Assembly: GCF_000342005.1 (NCBI RefSeq)
Contig: NZ_AOHO01000047.1
Coordinates: forward strand, 124,001 to 188,000
DNA length: 64,000 bases
Source of the DNA: Amycolatopsis decaplanina DSM 44594
GTDB taxonomy: Bacteria; Actinomycetota; Actinomycetes; Mycobacteriales; Pseudonocardiaceae
Direction of reading: 5' to 3'
Position numbers and translations under genes: made by a program. Below are positions 27,215 through 34,770 of this stretch, piece by piece. Numbering within the stretch: position 1 is the stretch's first letter; each line of letters begins with the position of its first letter. Below the pieces are notes generated by a model. That model ran no database searches. It saw only the letters and a list, made by a program, of their open reading frames with translations, and was not told the DNA's origin.

Positions 27215-27637
27215 TCAGCCTGTGGCGGTGGGGAATCCGGTCAGGCGGGCCAGCGCGTCGAATCCGTCGTCGGTGCCGGGCCAGGCCGCGCGAACGGCGT
27301 CGAGCCCGGCGCGGCGGACGACGCCACGCAAGACGACGGTGACGATGATGGCGTCGTCGGCGTAGCCCAGAACGGGGATGAAATCCGGGACGAGATCGAT
27401 GGGCAGGGCGAGGTAGACCAGCAGCAGCGCGAGCCTGATCCGGACGCCACGGGGCTGTGTCTTGTCCGCGGCCAGACGGCGGATGAGCCGCAGCACGTCG
27501 GGCAGCAGTCGCAGCGCTTCCCGGAGCAGCCCGCCACGCGGCCGGGCGAGGACGAGTGCCACGACGAGCGCGAGCCAGGCCAGGAGCAGCGCACCGACGA
27601 GGCCGAGCAACAGGTCCCACCAGAACGACCCGGTCAT
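27215..27637 (-). CDS. DUF1232 (YkvA-like) membrane protein
   Basis: 140-residue membrane protein. There is one strong N-terminal hydrophobic segment (about residues 5-30), then the DUF1232 core ALLLVYLALPIDLVPDFIPVLGYADDAIIV. This core is shared with YkvA proteins; function unknown. Start codon overlaps the upstream gene stop (ATGA), so it is co-translated with the ChrB-N protein. Confidence 0.85.
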   Translation of the reverse strand: MTGSFWWDLLLGLVGALLLAWLALVVALVLARPRGGLLREALRLLPDVLRLIRRLAADKTQPRGVRIRLALLLVYLALPIDLVPDFIPVLGYADDAIIVTVVLRGVVRRAGLDAVRAAWPGTDDGFDALARLTGFPTATG

Positions 27638-28221
27638 CGCGGTTTCCCCGCGCGGAGCCGGGGCGTGGCGTGGTCGGGGGCTTCGGCGCGCAGGGCGGCT
27701 TCCTCGAAGGCGGCGAGTTCGACCGCGGCCTGCTCGACGGCGTCGCGGGCCTCCTTGCCGCCTGGCGCGGCGAAATAGTCGCGGGCGGTGATCTTGTCCA
27801 TCCAGCTGCGGAACCGGTGCAAGTCGGCTTCGGATTCTTCGACTTCCGCGTAGGTGGCGTTGCCGCGGGCCTGCTCGTCCGCGAGTTCCCGCCGCAGTTC
27901 GGGCAGCCGCTCGAGGACTTCGGCGTACTCGGCGTCGCGGGCCTCGTTCAGTTCGGCGATCACCGCCTGCTCCTCGGCCGGGTCGGTGAACGCCATGGGC
28001 AGCGCACGGGCCGTTCCGCCTTGATGGCGGACCCGGTCGATGAGGCGGCGTATCTCCCGCACCACCTCGGCCCGCGCGGGCAGCAGGCACACCGATTGCT
28101 GCAGGTAGAGCGCGCCGAGGGAGCGGAGTTTGCGCCAAACCTGAACCCGCAGCGAGTCCGGCGCGCCGGCGGTGGACACGCTGATCACCAGCCAGCCCTG
28201 ATCGCGAGGTTCACCAGTCAC
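27634..28221 (-). CDS. ChrB N-terminal-domain protein (PaaX-like regulator)
   Basis: 195-residue protein matching the ChrB N-terminal domain only, which resembles PaaX winged-helix regulators: LVISVSTAGAPDSLRVQVWRKLRSLGALYLQQSVCLLPA. The C-terminal half is helical. A paralogue at 61549 is followed by a separate C-terminal ChrB gene. GTG 28221 appears to be at the transcription start of a promoter overlapped by a perfect palindrome (28228-28245), suggesting autoregulation. Chromate sensing is known for the family, not shown here. Confidence 0.8.
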   Translation of the reverse strand: MTGEPRDQGWLVISVSTAGAPDSLRVQVWRKLRSLGALYLQQSVCLLPARAEVVREIRRLIDRVRHQGGTARALPMAFTDPAEEQAVIAELNEARDAEYAEVLERLPELRRELADEQARGNATYAEVEESEADLHRFRSWMDKITARDYFAAPGGKEARDAVEQAAVELAAFEEAALRAEAPDHATPRLRAGKPR

Positions 28222-28227
28222 ATTGCC

Positions 28228-28257
28228 ATGTTACGTCCGTAACATCGCGTTGGTCCA
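28228..28257 (-). promoter_or_regulatory. Promoter with palindrome overlapping the -10 box
   Basis: ATGTTACG-TC-CGTAACAT (28228-28245) is a perfect 8-bp inverted repeat. On the minus strand TAACAT (28228-28233) can be a -10 box and TGGACC (28252-28257) a -35 box, 18-bp spacing. The GTG starts six bases after the -10, so the message may be leaderless and the palindrome an operator. Confidence 0.5.
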
Positions 28258-28366
28258 GCTGTAACGGATGGACGATTCACTCTCGTGATGGCCCGTCCGA
28301 CCTCGAGCAAGGTCAGGACGAGACGGCTTGTTCTGGTGTAGCGAGTGTGCGTCGAGCACGGCGGGA

Positions 28367-28804
28367 CTAGCGTGGCATCGTCAACAACGTCGGTGTCGGT
28401 GGTATCGAGCCGCGGTCGACGGAAAAGACGGCGAGGAAGTAGTTCGCCTGAACACAGTTGACGTTCTCCCCGCCGGTGAGCTCCGCTGTCAGCGTGTCGC
28501 GCTCGACGGTCAGAACGGCGCTGTCCGCGGCGCAGCCGGGCACGGCGAAGGCGAAACCGCGCCGATCGGCAGGAGGGACGAACGACAAAGCCGCACGGAC
28601 CTCGTCCAAGTTCTTGAGCCGAGCGCGCTCCAAGGTTCGCTGGAACTCCTCGGCGTCGGCCGTTCCCAGTTCCGCAGGCTCCAAATCCGCCAACCGGGTG
28701 TACGAGCCGAGTCCCTCGAATGACTCCAGCCTCACCTGCCCCTTGCCGGCGCCGGCGCCACATCCCGCCACAACCAGTAGAAGGCACACTGCGATCCATC
28801 TCAT
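28367..28804 (-). CDS. Lipoprotein, unknown function
   Basis: 145-residue precursor. Residues 1-14 are a lipoprotein signal with lipobox VVAGC and Cys15 as the lipidated residue. The mature part has two Cys (CAAD and NCVQA) and no recognised domain. Expected to be anchored on the outside of the cytoplasmic membrane. ATG 28804 leaves the lipobox correctly placed; longer starts are possible but put the signal internally. Confidence 0.7.
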   Translation of the reverse strand: MRWIAVCLLLVVAGCGAGAGKGQVRLESFEGLGSYTRLADLEPAELGTADAEEFQRTLERARLKNLDEVRAALSFVPPADRRGFAFAVPGCAADSAVLTVERDTLTAELTGGENVNCVQANYFLAVFSVDRGSIPPTPTLLTMPR

Positions 28805-29219
28805 GCGCCGAGGACGTAGTGGGCCGCTCTCCCGGTTGCGCCGCTTCGGTCTCGAAGCGATATCCGTCCTGATGTCAGAGCCCGAGTTCCGAGATACCAT
28901 GTCCAAAATGGACACGAACGAGCCGTGGCCGGGTGCTGATCGGCGACCGTTGGTCGCTCAGTGACCTTCACTCGCCGTTCTCCCGCCATGGATCACGACC
29001 CGGTCGTAAGGATCGTCCGTCTCCAGGCATGACGTGGCCAGGTGCCAGAACCTCTGACCGCGATCCACTCGCGGATCTGCTCGCTCAACTCGGCCACGCG
29101 GAGCGTTGCCTATTGACATCCATGACAGTATTTTTCCAACTAGACGACTAGTGCGTTGCCGGGGTTGTGGCTGAGCAGACGACGATCCGGGTCGGCGCCT
29201 CTGGGGAGAGGAACTGTCC
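28805..29219. other. Gap without a supported gene, contains a short palindrome
   Basis: 415 bp with no convincing coding frame. TGTCCA-AAA-TGGACA (28901-28915) is a palindrome about 100 bp upstream of the lipoprotein gene and could be an operator. Some in-frame pieces look protein-like but are not supported. Promoter for the secreted endonuclease should lie near the right end. Confidence 0.5.
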
Positions 29220-30023
29220 ATGCAGCCAGCCCGCCGTATCTCTGTCGTCCTCGCAATCGGCGCCGCGGCGGGGATCGCGTTCGCGTCGCCGACCATGGCG
29301 GGACCGTCCATCGTCGCCGGCGGGGTGACGGCGTCCGGTGACGACTACTACCAGGACGCACTGGGCAAGACCGGGCCCGAACTCAAGGCGGCGTTGCACA
29401 AGATCATCAGCACCAACACCAAACTGACGTACGAACAGGTGTGGGACGGGATCAGGGCCACCGACGAGGACCCGGCCAACAAGGCGAACGTCGTGCTGCT
29501 CTACAGCGGTCGCTCGCAGGCGAAGACCGCCAACGGCGGGGGAGTCGACGACTGGAACCGGGAACATGTCTGGGCCAAGTCGCACGGTGACTTCGGCACC
29601 GCCGTCGGGCCCGGTACCGACTTGCACCACCTGCGAGCGGAGGACGCGTCCGTCAACAGCGCTCGCGGGAACAAGGACTTCGACACCGGCGGCTCCCCGG
29701 TCGAGGAAGCGCCCGGGAGCCTGACCGATGACGACTCGTTCGAGCCACGGGACGCGGTCAAGGGCGACGTGGCCCGCATGATCCTGTACATGGCCGTCCG
29801 CTACGACGGCACCGACGGTTTCCCTGACCTCGAACCCAATGACGCCGTCGACAACGGCTCCAAACCCAACATCGGCCGGCTCTCGGTCCTGCTGACCTGG
29901 AACACCCAGGACCCGCCCGACGCCACCGAGCAGCGCCGTAACCAGGTCATCTACGACCGGTTCCAGCACAACCGCAACCCGTTCATCGACCACCCGGAAT
30001 GGGCGGCCTCCATTTACGGGTAG
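29220..30023 (+). CDS. Secreted endonuclease I family protein
   Basis: 267-residue exported nuclease of the EndA/endonuclease I family. A signal peptide covers about residues 1-27. The catalytic region is DWNREHVWAKSHGDFG followed by GTDLHHLRAEDASVNSARGN, with a His nucleophile region and metal-binding Asn/His. AGAGG precedes ATG 29220. It should degrade extracellular DNA or RNA. The neighbouring Nudix gene is convergent. Confidence 0.9.
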   Translation: MQPARRISVVLAIGAAAGIAFASPTMAGPSIVAGGVTASGDDYYQDALGKTGPELKAALHKIISTNTKLTYEQVWDGIRATDEDPANKANVVLLYSGRSQAKTANGGGVDDWNREHVWAKSHGDFGTAVGPGTDLHHLRAEDASVNSARGNKDFDTGGSPVEEAPGSLTDDDSFEPRDAVKGDVARMILYMAVRYDGTDGFPDLEPNDAVDNGSKPNIGRLSVLLTWNTQDPPDATEQRRNQVIYDRFQHNRNPFIDHPEWAASIYG

Positions 30024-30062
30024 CCGGCCGATGTCGCTGGCCCAGTCGCAGAATTCCGAGCT

Positions 30063-30542
30063 TCACGTGGTCGGCGAGTGGACTACGCGCCTGGCTATCT
30101 CCGCGTCCAGTGGGCTCATGTCTTCGCGCACCGGTTCCGATGGCGGCCACCACCGGAAGTCCAGTGCTTCGTCGTTCTCGATCAGCCGCGGCACGATCTG
30201 GAGTTGAACCTTATAGACAGCAAGGAGTTCCCGTCGCTCCGGCTTCGTGAGATCGAACTCGGCCATCGCGGCGAAGGTCAGGCCCGCCACGTGGATGCCA
30301 GTCTCCTCGCGCAACTCACGCACCGCGGCCTGACGCGTGGTCTCACCTGGTTCTCGCATTCCTCCTGGAAGCTCCCACTGCTTTCGCCGGCTGTCGAACA
30401 TCATCAGGACGGCGTTCGCGTGGGCGACGACAACCAACGACGCGGGCACCTGCTCGACCGGATACGCCGGCTCCTTTTCCGCCACGTAACGAAAGCCGAC
30501 CAACGCGTTGCCGGTACGATCACGGATCGGAAGCGCAACCAT
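30063..30542 (-). CDS. Nudix hydrolase
   Basis: 159-residue NUDIX enzyme. The 23-residue Nudix box GX5EX7REUXEEXGU is complete: Gly61, Glu67, Arg75-Glu76, Glu79-Glu80, Gly82. It hydrolyses a nucleoside diphosphate linked to another group; the exact substrate is unknown. ATG 30542 is favoured; a GTG at 30581 would add 13 residues. It is convergent with the secreted endonuclease gene. Confidence 0.88.
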   Translation of the reverse strand: MVALPIRDRTGNALVGFRYVAEKEPAYPVEQVPASLVVVAHANAVLMMFDSRRKQWELPGGMREPGETTRQAAVRELREETGIHVAGLTFAAMAEFDLTKPERRELLAVYKVQLQIVPRLIENDEALDFRWWPPSEPVREDMSPLDAEIARRVVHSPTT

Positions 30543-30789
30543 GGCGCCGATCCAACCGCAACACGGACAGACTCTCCACACCCCAGCCGGCTCGCAGCGT
30601 CCATCCCAAGATCGTGTCGCCCCCTGACCCCAGTGTGCCCTGCTCCCTCACCGCCACGCCCAGCTCCGCGAAGTTCGGGCGCCGGTCCCGAAACCGCGAC
30701 CACAGGGACGTATCCGGTGGCCGACGACAGGGAGAGAATCCGTTCGGATCAACCTCGAGCCGAACACCGGCTCCCAGCAACGCACGCAA
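30520..30789 (-). CDS. Possible small hypothetical protein upstream of the Nudix gene
   Basis: 89 codons from a TTG start, no recognised motif; the sequence is fairly GC-rich at third positions (many TTG, CTG, GTG), which supports coding, and the last 23 nt overlap the Nudix start. It may be a real small gene or the remnant of a larger one. Low confidence. Confidence 0.3.
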   Translation of the reverse strand: MRALLGAGVRLEVDPNGFSPCRRPPDTSLWSRFRDRRPNFAELGVAVREQGTLGSGGDTILGWTLRAGWGVESLSVLRLDRRHGCASDP

Positions 30790-30869
30790 TTCGGCGTGAG
30801 GGTGCGCCTGATCGCGCTATACGGTAATTCCGGTTGTCGTCTCAGTGGCTGAAACGCCATGATACGACC

Positions 30870-31286
30870 GTGATCAAGACGCGGATTGGCTCCAACCACG
30901 ACTTTCTGCAGCTGACGGCTGATGTCGCAGAGGGTGGTCCGCCACGGTTCTTGCTTGCCGAGCTGCAGCTCCACGGCTTGTCCGCGTCGGTTCGGGTCGT
31001 GCACTGCTATGCGACAGGGTTCGCCGATCTCGCGGGATTCTTCCAGTGCCACGTGGATGACTGGCGTGGCTGGGATGGGGTCCGAACCTGGGAGTCCCTC
31101 GAAAGGGAACTGAAGATCGATGCGTCCCACCAGCACGGCCACGTGCAGCTGCGGGTCACCCTCCAGAGGTTTCAACCCGACTGGGGAAACGATGGCTGGA
31201 CCGCGACCGGTGATTTGACGATCGAGCCCGGAGAGCAATTGTCGCAAATCGCCCAAGAGATCAAGGTGCTGGCGACTGGCTCGTAG
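30870..31286 (+). CDS. DUF6228-like protein
   Basis: Protein of about 138 residues with the pattern LLAELQLHGLSASVRVVHCYATGFADLAGFFQCHVDDWRGWDGVRTWESLERELKIDAS..., which I associate with the DUF6228 family (unknown function). GTG 30870 is chosen; TTG 30834 is in frame upstream. No operon partner. The match to the family is from memory of the WRGWDGVRTWESL motif. Confidence 0.55.
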   Translation: MIKTRIGSNHDFLQLTADVAEGGPPRFLLAELQLHGLSASVRVVHCYATGFADLAGFFQCHVDDWRGWDGVRTWESLERELKIDASHQHGHVQLRVTLQRFQPDWGNDGWTATGDLTIEPGEQLSQIAQEIKVLATGS

Positions 31287-31380
31287 CAGTTTCTCTGGAA
31301 CGCTCGGCGGCATGAGCGGACGTCGAGAAGCATGACGACATTGCCCGTCGGCAAACGATGTGTCGGGCAAGGTTCAATGG

Positions 31381-31565
31381 CAATGCCACGTAGCTTGACT
31401 TGAATATGAAAACCAGCTCCATGTCGCCGTTGTCCTGGCCGGGGGGTCGTGAGTGATAAGAGTCGTTAGAACGCCCCTCATCACTCACGACCCACTCGGA
31501 CAACGCTCCACGTATCCCTGTCGCCACACCAAACACTGTCCATCAACTTAAGCTACGTGGCATTG
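31381..31565. repeat. Small inverted-repeat element, third member of hairpin family
   Basis: A 185-bp non-coding unit. Outer inverted repeats are CAATGCCACGTAGCTT (31381-31396) and its exact reverse complement (31550-31565). Inside, 31444-31456 and 31481-31493 form the hairpin with GGGTCGTGAGTG arms shared with copies A and B. The inner loop also shares GTCGTTAGAACG-like text with copy B. Different ends but the same hairpin as A and B suggest one structural module spread in different contexts. Confidence 0.7.
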
Positions 31566-31814
31566 GGTCCGATGGGGGGTCGGGAACATCAACGGCCGGC
31601 GGGCGGGAATTGAGACATCCATCCTGTTGCACGATGCGGCATTTCATGGCCTGTGCGGTGGAGTTGGCCCACTGCCGGCGCTGTGACCTGCGGTGGGCCG
31701 CCTTCGGCGGCGGAACCAGTGCGCGACTTCGTCGGTGAAGGTGGCCCGTTCGGCCTCGCCGTTGCGCGAACCGGAATTTCGTGTCCTCTGTGGCGGGCCG
31801 ATAGCTTCGGATTC

Positions 31815-33266
31815 ATGGAGTGGAGCTTTCAGACAGCCGAAGAACTCGTTGCCGCGTTGCGCGCCGGTGCGGTGACATCGGCGGAACTGACCGACGAGGC
31901 GATCGCCCGTATCGAGCGCGACGACGAGGTGATCAACGCGATCTGCGTGCCGGACTTCGACCGTGCGCGGGCCGCCGCGCACCGTGCCGACCAGGCACGC
32001 GCGCGTGGTGAGGACCGGCCGCTGCTCGGCATTCCGGTGACGGTCAAGGAGTCGTACGACATCGCCGGGCTGCCCACGACCTGGGGCATGCCGCCGCACC
32101 GGGACCATATGCCGGCCGAGGACGCGGTACAGGTGTCGCGACTCAAGGCCGCGGGCGCGGTGGTGCTCGGCAAGACCAATGTGCCGTTGGGGTTGCAAGA
32201 CATCCAGAGCTTCAACGAGATCTACGGCACCACCATCAACCCGTGGGATCACGGTCGCACGCCGGGCGGGTCCTCCGGCGGGTCGGCGGCGGCCCTGGCG
32301 TCCGGGTTCGGCGCGCTGTCCCTTGGTTCCGACATCGCCGGCTCGCTGCGCACCCCCGCGCATTTCTGCGGCGTCTACGCGCACAAGCCGACGCTCGGAC
32401 TGGCGGCTAACCGCGGTATGGTCCCGCCGTCCGAGCCGGCATTGCCCGCCGAACTCGACCTCGCCGTCGTCGGCCCGATGGCGCGCAGCGCCCGCGACCT
32501 CTCGCTCCTGCTCGATGTCATGGCCGGACCGGACCCGCTGACGCTCGGTGTGGCGCACCGTTTGGCACTGCCGTCCGCCCGCCACGAGCGGCTGAGCGAC
32601 TTCCGGGTCCTGGTCCTCGACGAGCATCCGCTCATTCCGACCGGGTCCGCCGTGCGGGCGGGCGTGAACCGGGTGGCCGACGCGCTCGTCGACGGCGGCG
32701 CCCGCGTCGGACGGCACAGTCCGCTGCTGCCCGATCTGACCGAAGCCGCGACGCTCTACATGCAGTTGCTGATTTCGGGCTCCGTTGCGCGTTTTCCCAT
32801 CGAATCGTACGAGCAGCTGCGGACCCGCGTCGCCGGACTGAGCGCGGACGACCAGAGTCTCGACGCCGTACGGCTGCGCGCCATGGTGTTCAGCCACCGC
32901 GACTGGATGGAGGCGAACAACCGGCGCGAACTCCACCGCCACGGCTGGCGGCAGCTGTTCGCCGAGTTCGACGCCGTGGTTTGCCCGATCACGCCCACTC
33001 CCGCGTTCCCGCACGACCACAACCCCAATCCGTTGGAACGGCACATCGACATCGACGGCGTCGAGTACCCGTACTTCGACCAGCTCGTCTGGGCCGGCCT
33101 GGCCACCATGCCCGGCCTGCCCGCCACTGCCATACCCGCGGGCCGGTCCACCGAGGGCCTGCCGGTCGGAGTGCAGCTCATCGGTCCGATGTACGAGGAC
33201 CGCACCCCGCTGCGGCTGGCCGAGCTGCTCGAGCAGAAGATCGGCGGCTTCCAAGCGCCGAAGTAG
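31815..33266 (+). CDS. Amidase (amidase signature family)
   Basis: 483-residue Ser-cisSer-Lys amidase. Lys78 (VTVKES), the GGSSGGS loop at residues 151-157 with the cis-Ser, and the nucleophile Ser177 in GSDIAGS are all present. It hydrolyses an amide bond of unknown substrate; substrate-specific loops are not recognised. ATG 31815 is the start of the conserved N-terminus. It stands alone, downstream of a repeat element and upstream of the CBASS locus. Confidence 0.9.
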   Translation: MEWSFQTAEELVAALRAGAVTSAELTDEAIARIERDDEVINAICVPDFDRARAAAHRADQARARGEDRPLLGIPVTVKESYDIAGLPTTWGMPPHRDHMPAEDAVQVSRLKAAGAVVLGKTNVPLGLQDIQSFNEIYGTTINPWDHGRTPGGSSGGSAAALASGFGALSLGSDIAGSLRTPAHFCGVYAHKPTLGLAANRGMVPPSEPALPAELDLAVVGPMARSARDLSLLLDVMAGPDPLTLGVAHRLALPSARHERLSDFRVLVLDEHPLIPTGSAVRAGVNRVADALVDGGARVGRHSPLLPDLTEAATLYMQLLISGSVARFPIESYEQLRTRVAGLSADDQSLDAVRLRAMVFSHRDWMEANNRRELHRHGWRQLFAEFDAVVCPITPTPAFPHDHNPNPLERHIDIDGVEYPYFDQLVWAGLATMPGLPATAIPAGRSTEGLPVGVQLIGPMYEDRTPLRLAELLEQKIGGFQAPK

Positions 33267-33754
33267 GCGTACTGGCCGGCTGGCCGGGATACGACGGGGA
33301 CAGGCGTTGTCGAGAACTCCCATCCCTGCCAACGCGCGCTCGTCTGCATGAGCGGACCTCATCGCGGCATGAGCGCGTGTGCCGGACCGGATCCATGCCG
33401 ACCGCGTTCGCCGTTTGCCACACCAGACGGGCGTGGTCGACTGTCCAAGAACCGTGCGGCGCCGAGCTGATGGTTCTATTGAGGGGTACGACGCGGCCAG
33501 GAGCCAGGCGGAGCTTCCTGTCACCACACGGCATCAAGCCGAACATCAAGAAGGCGGCGGAGGATCCGTCACTCCGACGCGCCACCGGCAAAGGTTCCGA
33601 CCGGAACCATTCCCGGAACTGGACGACGGGTTGCCCGGCTTCGCTCCCTACCAAGGCGGGCTGTCGGCGGGGCGGCCCCGTGGCCCGGCAGTCCCCTTCA
33701 CCCCGCCTGGCACACTGCCACGGCCTCGACCGTCCTTTTTGGAGCATCGAGAAG
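33267..33754. other. Gap without a supported gene before the CBASS locus
   Basis: 488 bp. Overlapping frames exist but none shows a recognisable protein or a ribosome site. The base composition is slightly less GC-rich toward the right end, where a small leader-like reading frame begins. I see no repeats or terminators with confidence. Confidence 0.5.
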
Positions 33755-33823
33755 ATGCCAAATAATTCTGCGCGTGTACAGGATTTTGAAGAGCTTTGGG
33801 GCCCATTGCCGGGTGGTCAGTGA
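33755..33823 (+). CDS. Possible 22-residue leader peptide coupled to the nucleotidyltransferase gene
   Basis: ATGCCAAATAATTCTG... encodes MPNNSARVQDFEELWGPLPGGQ and stops with TGA overlapping the next ATG by one base (TGATG at 33821-33825). GGAG at 33741-33744 is a plausible ribosome site, 10 bases before the ATG. Its existence would explain why the downstream gene lacks a good ribosome site. Could be chance. Confidence 0.35.
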   Translation: MPNNSARVQDFEELWGPLPGGQ

Positions 33824-34767
33824 TGTGTCAGCATCGTCGGATGACGATCGGCGATGCCAGAATGGCTACTTTTGTCTTCTTGCGGGATCGAATCAACGTG
33901 CTGCTGGCGCCCACTGGCTGTGCGTTCGACGTCTACCCGCATGGGTCCTTCATGAAGGGCACTCAAGTGGATCCGTACGGCGACGTCGACGTGGTGGTCG
34001 AACTTTGTCACCCGATCGTGCCCGAGTGGCGAGGCGGCTTCGAGCCGGCCCCCGGTACGCGGTTCGGCAAACGGGTGAAAGGTCGGACGCCCACTCCGGA
34101 ATTTCTGTGGTTCAAGGAAACCGTCGCACGAGCGCTGAGCCATGACTTCGAGATGATGGCACCTGGCCTGGGATCGATGGTCGCGTGGGGCAAGGTCCAG
34201 CGGGTGCTCAAGGTGGCTCCGGTCTTCCCGGGCCACGTCAACGCCGATCTGCTGATCTGCCAGCGCTTCCTGGAGACGCCGCCCGTTTCCATGAACACGG
34301 CGGACCAGGGAGTCATTTTCTGGGACGGCTACGGTGAACTCCAGGTCAGTCATCCGAGGAAGTACATCGCGAAAGTCAAGGAAAAGGACATGCGCACCGA
34401 CGGCATGTTCACGCAATTCGTCCGTCACCTGAAAGCGAACCATGTCGCCCTGAAGCACCAGGGCTCCGGAAGCAGGCGCTCGTCCATTCCGGGGCAGAAC
34501 GTCCCCATGGACTCGTCGCTGGGCGTGTCCTCGGCTACTCTGGAAATGCTGGCGTATGGGGTACCCAACGACCACTACTCTTCCCGAAGCCTGAACGCGA
34601 CGCGGAAAAAGGTGAGAGCCCATCTTCGCGGTGTCGCCGAGACCGAACGTTCGCGTGAGTCCTTCGTGCCGTGGGATCTCGTCAACGACACGACCTATCC
34701 GCAATGGATCGAGTTCATGCACGGAGGATTCAGGATGCTGCTCTCGAACGAGAAAATGTGGGCCTGA
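33823..34767 (+). CDS. CD-NTase-like nucleotidyltransferase (probable CBASS signal synthase)
   Basis: 314-residue protein with the polymerase-beta-like nucleotidyltransferase core of the CD-NTase/SMODS type. Gly41-Ser42 (HGSF) is followed by Asp54 and Asp56 in GDVDVVVE, with a third metal Asp at residue 142 in NADLLI. Enzymes of this group make cyclic di- or trinucleotides after phage infection. The start at 33823 is supported by a TGATG overlap with a small upstream frame; ATG 33841 is an alternative. The C-terminal half is helical (about 180-300). Its partner is the SAVED effector on the opposite strand, three bases away. The clade and product are unknown. Confidence 0.75.
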   Translation: MCQHRRMTIGDARMATFVFLRDRINVLLAPTGCAFDVYPHGSFMKGTQVDPYGDVDVVVELCHPIVPEWRGGFEPAPGTRFGKRVKGRTPTPEFLWFKETVARALSHDFEMMAPGLGSMVAWGKVQRVLKVAPVFPGHVNADLLICQRFLETPPVSMNTADQGVIFWDGYGELQVSHPRKYIAKVKEKDMRTDGMFTQFVRHLKANHVALKHQGSGSRRSSIPGQNVPMDSSLGVSSATLEMLAYGVPNDHYSSRSLNATRKKVRAHLRGVAETERSRESFVPWDLVNDTTYPQWIEFMHGGFRMLLSNEKMWA

Positions 34768-34770
34768 CGG

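Noticed and set aside
28900..29000. Sequence like HxlR regulator (IGDRWSL) in a short frame
   Set aside because: Only a few residues match, the frame has no start or continuation, and there is no ribosome site.
33379..33765. 129-residue frame in the gap before the CBASS locus
   Set aside because: Composition is Pro/Arg-rich as expected for non-coding high-GC sequence and no motif is visible.
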